A DNA stretch of 8,424 nt from the NCBI GenBank assembly GCA_964577375.1, contig CAZNYW010000114.1, positions 1 to 8,424 of the forward strand, given 5' to 3'. Under the pieces are notes generated by a model, which searched no databases, was not told where the DNA came from, and was given only the letters and a program-made list of their open reading frames with translations. This stretch comes from DATKUC01 sp964577375 (GTDB lineage: Bacteria > Spirochaetota > Spirochaetia > DSM-27196 > DATKUC01). Shown piece by piece: positions 5,452 to 8,424 of this stretch; position 1 is the first letter of the stretch, and every line of letters starts with the position of its first letter. The translations under genes and the position numbers were made by a program.

Positions 5452-7239
5452 TCATGCGCGCGTGACGGCGCCGAACTTGCAGACCGAATAGCACTCGCCG
5501 CATTTGATGCAGGCCGCGAGATCTATGACGTGCGGTTTTCGTTTTTCCCCGGTGATGGCGTCCGCCGGGCAGCGTCTCGCGCAGAGACCGCAACCGATGC
5601 ACTTGTCTTCCAGAATCGAATAGACGACCAGTTCCTTGCACTTGCCGGCCGGGCACTTCCCCTGCTCGATGTGCGCGATGTACTCCTGTTCGAAGTACCT
5701 GACAGTCGAGAAGACCGGGTTCGGCGCGGTCTGGCCGAGCCCGCACAGGCTCGCTCGCTGCATGCCGTGACCGATTCTCTTCATCGTTTCCAGATCGTCC
5801 GCCACACCTTTGCCCTGCGTTATGCGGGTCAGGATGTTGTGGACCTTTCGCCCGCCGATCCGGCAGGGCGCGCACTTGCCGCAGGATTCGTCTATTGTGA
5901 ATCCAAAATAGAATTTCGCAATATCAACCATGCAGTCGTCTTCGTCCATTATGATCATGCTGCCTGATCCCATTATGGATCCGAGCTGCTGCAGGTGCTC
6001 GTAGTCGATCGGTGTGTCGAGGAACTCTTCCGGAATCACGCCGCCGGAGGGCCCTCCGGTCTGGACCGCCTTGAACTTCTTTCCGTTGGGAATGCCGCCG
6101 CCGATGCTGTAGACAATGTCACGCAGCGAGGTGCCCATGGGAACCTCGACCAGACCCGAATTGTTTATCTTGCCCGTGAGGGCGAACACCTTGGTACCCT
6201 TGCTCTTGTCGGTTCCGATCTTCGCAAACCAGTTTCCGCCGCGCGTGAGAATGACCGGAATGTTGGCCCAGGTTTCCACGTTGTTGATTACGGTCGGCTT
6301 GTTCCAGAGACCTTTGACCGCCGGGAAAGGCGGCCGCGGTTTCGGCATGCCCCGCTCGCCCTCGACCGAGGCAAGCAGCGCAGTCTCCTCGCCGCACACA
6401 AAGGCGCCGGCTCCGAGCCTGATTTCGATATCGAAGTCGAACCCGCTTCCGAGTATGTCCTTTCCGAGAAGCCCGGCCTCTTTTGCCTGCCGGATTGCCA
6501 CCTCGAGCCGGTGGATGGCAAGCGGATACTCGGCGCGGACGTAGATGATGCCCTGATGCGCTCCCACCGTGTGGCCGCAGATCATCATCCCTTCTATTAC
6601 GCTGTGCGGGTCGCCTTCGAGCACGCTGCGGTCCATGTAGGCGCCGGGATCGCCCTCGTCGGCGTTGCAGACGATGTACTTCGGCTCGTCGTTCACCTGG
6701 ATGGAGAAGGTCCACTTCATCCAAGTCGGGAATCCCGCTCCGCCGCGGCCGCGAAGCCCGGCGGTCTTGAGCTCATCGAGTACGTCCTGAGGCTTCATCT
6801 GGAAGAGCACCTTCTCCAGCGCCGAGTAGCCGTCCCTCGCGATGTACTCGCCGATGTCCTCCGGGTTGATCACACCGCAGTTGCGCAGGACGATTCGGAA
6901 CTGTTTTTGATAGAAGGAGATGTCGTCGACCTTCGCGTGTTGCTTGCTTTCGCTCTCTTTGTAGCGGAGACGCTCCACCACGCGGCCCTTCACGATGTGC
7001 TCGGAAACAAGCTCTGCAGCATCCTCCGGCCTGACCTCGACGTAGAACGCCTCTTCGGGAAGGATCTTTACGATGGGGCCTTTCTCGCAGAAGCCGAAAC
7101 AGCCGGTCTTGACCACCTGAACGTCGGCGGAGAGACCGCGTGACTCGACCTCGTGGACCAGGTTCCGGTAGATTTCGTCCGACCTGTTTGAGACACAGCC
7201 GGTTCCGCCGCAGACCAGGATGTAGTTTTTGTAAGCCAT
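5452..7239 (-). CDS. hndC: NAD(H)-binding flavoprotein subunit of the hydrogenase (NuoF-like, HndC/HydB type)
   Basis: Carries FMN and the NAD(H) site and passes electrons between NADH and the hydrogenase subunit; in bifurcating enzymes the FMN is the proposed branch point. The protein has 595 residues. N-terminal thioredoxin-like [2Fe-2S] domain: Cys10, Cys15 (CGGTGC), Cys47, Cys51 (CFGFC). NuoF core: GLRGRGGAGFPTWMKW (161-176) for FMN/NADH, CNADEGDPGAYMDR (191-204), GAGAFVCGEETALL (276-289). [4Fe-4S] of the N3 type: Cys453, 456, 459 and Cys499 (SLCGLGQTAPNP). A CPAGKC pair (529, 534) precedes two ferredoxin-type clusters, Cys547, 550, 553, 557 and Cys577, 580, 583, 587. This extra ferredoxin tail distinguishes HydB/HndC from complex I NuoF. 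The start at 7239 (MAYKNYILVCGG) has GGAGG 5 nt upstream; the frame stays open to 7356, but that stretch overlaps hndB and lacks similarity. The gap to hndB is 25 bp. Confidence 0.96.
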   Translation of the reverse strand: MAYKNYILVCGGTGCVSNRSDEIYRNLVHEVESRGLSADVQVVKTGCFGFCEKGPIVKILPEEAFYVEVRPEDAAELVSEHIVKGRVVERLRYKESESKQHAKVDDISFYQKQFRIVLRNCGVINPEDIGEYIARDGYSALEKVLFQMKPQDVLDELKTAGLRGRGGAGFPTWMKWTFSIQVNDEPKYIVCNADEGDPGAYMDRSVLEGDPHSVIEGMMICGHTVGAHQGIIYVRAEYPLAIHRLEVAIRQAKEAGLLGKDILGSGFDFDIEIRLGAGAFVCGEETALLASVEGERGMPKPRPPFPAVKGLWNKPTVINNVETWANIPVILTRGGNWFAKIGTDKSKGTKVFALTGKINNSGLVEVPMGTSLRDIVYSIGGGIPNGKKFKAVQTGGPSGGVIPEEFLDTPIDYEHLQQLGSIMGSGSMIIMDEDDCMVDIAKFYFGFTIDESCGKCAPCRIGGRKVHNILTRITQGKGVADDLETMKRIGHGMQRASLCGLGQTAPNPVFSTVRYFEQEYIAHIEQGKCPAGKCKELVVYSILEDKCIGCGLCARRCPADAITGEKRKPHVIDLAACIKCGECYSVCKFGAVTRA

Positions 7240-7244
7240 TATTT

Positions 7245-7249
7245 CCTCC
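7245..7249 (-). promoter_or_regulatory. Shine-Dalgarno fixing the hndC start
   Basis: GGAGG on the minus strand, 5 nt before the ATG at 7239. It excludes the longer open frame that begins at 7356 inside hndB. Confidence 0.75.
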
Positions 7250-7264
7250 GGGGTGACGTCCGCT

Positions 7265-7660
7265 TCAGCGATTGTCGACGATGTCCGCGGCCGGACGGTC
7301 AAAAATGTGGTCCGAAAGGAGCACTTTTCCAATGATGTGCTTCTGCACGATCTCACGCGCGACTGCGGCGTCCACGTTGCCGTAGATTACGGTCGGCATG
7401 TCCGGCGTGGAGACCTCGACGGTTGGTTCGGCAAAATCGAGGCCAAGGCTCCCGGTCTGACGGACGGATACGTTCGACAGGCCCCGCTCCTCGAGCTCCG
7501 AAAGGAAGGCCGCGAGCGTGTCCTTCGCACCTGCCGCGATACCGCTTGTTCCCATTCCGACGACAACCTGTATGGTCTTGTTCTCCGGATCGCGCATGTC
7601 CATCTGCCGTTTTCTTTCGGCGCGCAGTTTTTTCAGCTCTTCGAGCGTCATCTTCCCCAT
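7265..7660 (-). CDS. hndB: HndB-like thioredoxin-fold hydrogenase subunit lacking all cluster cysteines
   Basis: A 131-residue protein between the ATP-binding protein and hndC, the place of HndB in Hnd-type operons. Residues 5-30 are a charged helix (TLEELKKLRAERKRQ). Residues 31 to about 120 match the N-terminal [2Fe-2S] thioredoxin-like domain of HndC in the same operon: VVVGMGTSGIAAGA against LVCGGTGCVSNRS, and RQTGSLGLDFAEPTVEV against VKTGCFGFCEKGPIVKI. At the four ligand positions the cysteines are replaced (Gly35, Ser39 or Gly40, Ser71, Asp75), and the protein has no cysteine at all, so it cannot bind the usual cluster. A structural or assembly role is the simplest inference. Start: two adjacent ATG codons at 7663 and 7660; GGAGG at 7666-7670 is 2 nt from the first and 5 nt from the second, so I chose the second. 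The Shine-Dalgarno starts 1 nt after the stop of the upstream gene. Confidence 0.88.
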   Translation of the reverse strand: MGKMTLEELKKLRAERKRQMDMRDPENKTIQVVVGMGTSGIAAGAKDTLAAFLSELEERGLSNVSVRQTGSLGLDFAEPTVEVSTPDMPTVIYGNVDAAVAREIVQKHIIGKVLLSDHIFDRPAADIVDNR

Positions 7661-7665
7661 CATTC

Positions 7666-7670
7666 CCTCC
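7666..7670 (-). promoter_or_regulatory. Shine-Dalgarno that decides between two adjacent ATG codons of hndB
   Basis: GGAGG on the minus strand. Spacing is 2 nt to the ATG at 7663 and 5 nt to the ATG at 7660, which favours the latter. It sits immediately after the TAA of the ATP-binding protein gene, suggesting coupled translation. Confidence 0.65.
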
Positions 7671-7671
7671 G

Positions 7672-8250
7672 TTAGCAGAAAAGCTCGCTTGCCTCCTGCG
7701 AGGCTATGAAATCGCGCAGCAGTCCGATGCTTGCCACGCTGTCGAGATCGCCGAGAGCGTCGGCCAGCTCACTGCGGCGAAGCACGTAGGAGCACTCGTT
7801 CCCGGCCGGATTGGTGCGGCGCCGGTATATCGTCAGCTCGTAGTCCGAATCGAAGGTGAAGAGCTGAACCATCGTCCACACAAGGTCTCCGAGCGGCGGC
7901 GTGTCAACGTGCTCGAGATTGAACCGGAACCAGACGGTGGTACCCGCCTCGGCGCAGTCCTCCGACGCCTTGCGGGAATCGATCCGCCAGTCGCCGCCGG
8001 TCTGCGACAGAAGCTGGGTGAGAAACGGCACCCCAAGCCCCACCCTGCGGCCGGGATGCTTCCGACCGTCGGTGAAAAACGGATCCTGCAGGCGCGAAAG
8101 CTCAGAAGGCTCCATGCCTCGGCCGGTATCGGCCACCGTCACCGAAAGGGAGACGCCGGTCTGGTCGATCGAAAGCTCGGTGAGTTTCGAGCCTGCCTCG
8201 ATCGCGTTCTGCGAAATGTCGAGCATGTAATCGCAGATCGTGTAGTGCAC
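7672..8250 (-). CDS. Small GHKL (HATPase_c) ATP-binding protein in the hydrogenase operon, no kinase phosphoacceptor domain
   Basis: A 192-residue protein. Residues 1 to about 112 form a histidine-kinase-type ATPase domain: N box DISQNAIEAG (11-20, Asn15), G1 box DTGRGM (41-46), DPFFTDG (56-62) and G2 box GLGVPFL (71-77), then TTVWFRFNL. There is no DHp domain with a phosphorylatable His, no sensor and no membrane segment. Residues 113-192 form an unassigned C-terminal part (DLVWTMVQLFTFDSDYELTI, ending SELFC). It may bind ATP and act as a regulator, an anti-sigma-like kinase or an assembly factor; the sequence does not decide. From memory, similar ATP-binding proteins occur between the NuoE- and HndB-like genes in other NAD-linked [FeFe] hydrogenase operons, so it is probably a conserved partner. 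The GTG start at 8250 (HYTICDYMLD) has GAGG 5 nt upstream and lies 37 bp after hndA. Longer in-frame starts up to 8370 would overlap hndA and add an Arg-rich stretch unlike the family. Confidence 0.88.
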   Translation of the reverse strand: MHYTICDYMLDISQNAIEAGSKLTELSIDQTGVSLSVTVADTGRGMEPSELSRLQDPFFTDGRKHPGRRVGLGVPFLTQLLSQTGGDWRIDSRKASEDCAEAGTTVWFRFNLEHVDTPPLGDLVWTMVQLFTFDSDYELTIYRRRTNPAGNECSYVLRRSELADALGDLDSVASIGLLRDFIASQEASELFC

Positions 8251-8255
8251 GGCAA

Positions 8256-8259
8256 CCTC
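8256..8259 (-). promoter_or_regulatory. Shine-Dalgarno for the GTG start of the ATP-binding protein
   Basis: GAGG on the minus strand, 5 nt before the GTG at 8250. It supports this start over the in-frame upstream codons that would overlap the end of hndA. Confidence 0.55.
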
Positions 8260-8287
8260 GCGGCGGTCGTCTTGAACGGACGGTCTT

Positions 8288-8424
8288 TCAGTTCTTCGCC
8301 GTCTGCTCTTCGCGGTGCTTCGCAAGAATTTCAGGCAGTTTCGCCTTTGTAACCTTTCCATACACCTCACCGCTGACCGTAATCACCGGTGCCAGACCGC
8401 AGCAGCCTACGCATCGCACCGCCT
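8288..8424 (-). CDS. hndA: NuoE-like [2Fe-2S] subunit of the hydrogenase (HndA/HydC type), C-terminal fragment
   Basis: Only the last 44 residues are in the window; the gene runs off the right edge (first complete codon begins at 8422). They read RCVGCCGLAPVITV, then SGEVYGKVTKAKLPEIL and a charged end with stop TGA. C-x3-C followed by GLAPV is the second half of the [2Fe-2S] signature of the 24-kDa NuoE family; the first cysteine pair must lie upstream. VYGKVT and a closing helix are usual for the family. In the complex this subunit carries a [2Fe-2S] cluster next to the flavin subunit. It is the first gene seen of the operon hndA, ATP-binding protein, hndB, hndC, hndD; the operon promoter lies outside the window. 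The extra cysteine in CVGCC is probably not a ligand. Confidence 0.9.
   Translation of the reverse strand, partial: AVRCVGCCGLAPVITVSGEVYGKVTKAKLPEILAKHREEQTAKN

Noticed and set aside
3654..5465. A 603-codon open frame on the plus strand
   Set aside because: It lies exactly antisense to hndD, whose cluster motifs are unmistakable. Such long open antisense frames are expected from GC-rich codon use. The translation is rich in Arg, His and Asp, and resembles no family.
5995..7143. A 382-codon open frame on the plus strand
   Set aside because: Antisense to hndC; composition is that of a reversed coding strand.
7240..7356. Longer N-terminus for hndC
   Set aside because: The extra residues overlap hndB, are Ser/Arg/Thr-rich and lack similarity, whereas the ATG at 7239 has a good Shine-Dalgarno and begins the thioredoxin-like domain.
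8251..8370. Longer N-terminus for the ATP-binding protein
   Set aside because: It would overlap the end of hndA and add an Arg-rich stretch; the GTG at 8250 has GAGG at correct spacing and begins the ATPase domain.

Overview
The window is a compact, high-GC bacterial segment in which every gene I can support lies on the minus strand, so transcription runs from high to low coordinates. The content (an electron-bifurcating type [FeFe] hydrogenase, no oxygen-linked genes) points to an anaerobic fermenter. The shape of the hydrogenase operon and the small secreted repeat protein make me think of a free-living spirochaete, but this is an impression; Clostridia-like or Desulfovibrio-like relatives cannot be excluded.

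Region 1 (8424 down to 3675) is the 3' part of a five-gene hydrogenase operon: the C-terminal end of a NuoE-like [2Fe-2S] subunit (hndA), a small GHKL-type ATP-binding protein, a cysteine-free HndB-like subunit, a NuoF-like NAD(H)/FMN subunit with N-terminal [2Fe-2S] and C-terminal 2x[4Fe-4S] domains (hndC), and the catalytic [FeFe] hydrogenase with a complete H-cluster signature and the full set of accessory clusters (hndD). Gaps are only 11 to 37 bp and each gene has a recognisable Shine-Dalgarno. By family knowledge such enzymes couple NADH and reduced ferredoxin to H2 evolution or uptake in the cytoplasm. A GC-rich hairpin lies just after hndD.

Region 2 (3617 down to 57) is a second likely operon. 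A good sigma70-like promoter (TTGTGA, 17 bp spacer, TATAGT) precedes a TTG-started c-di-GMP signalling protein with a degenerate GGDEF domain and an apparently intact EAL phosphodiesterase domain. Its stop overlaps the start of a small secreted two-repeat protein (TAATG), whose stop in turn overlaps the start of a fused 3-dehydroquinate dehydratase/shikimate dehydrogenase (TGATG). The fusion gene is interrupted by a run of exactly 100 N, which breaks its reading frame artificially. The first 56 bases lie downstream of this gene and show no gene or clear terminator.

The most interesting points are the ATP-binding protein without a phosphoacceptor domain inside the hydrogenase operon, the loss of all cluster cysteines in the HndB-like subunit while its homologous domain in HndC keeps them, the fused AroD-AroE with an unusual substitution in the AroD half, and the overlapping arrangement of a c-di-GMP gene, an exported protein gene and a shikimate-pathway gene. 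I see no mobile element, CRISPR array, tRNA or rRNA.
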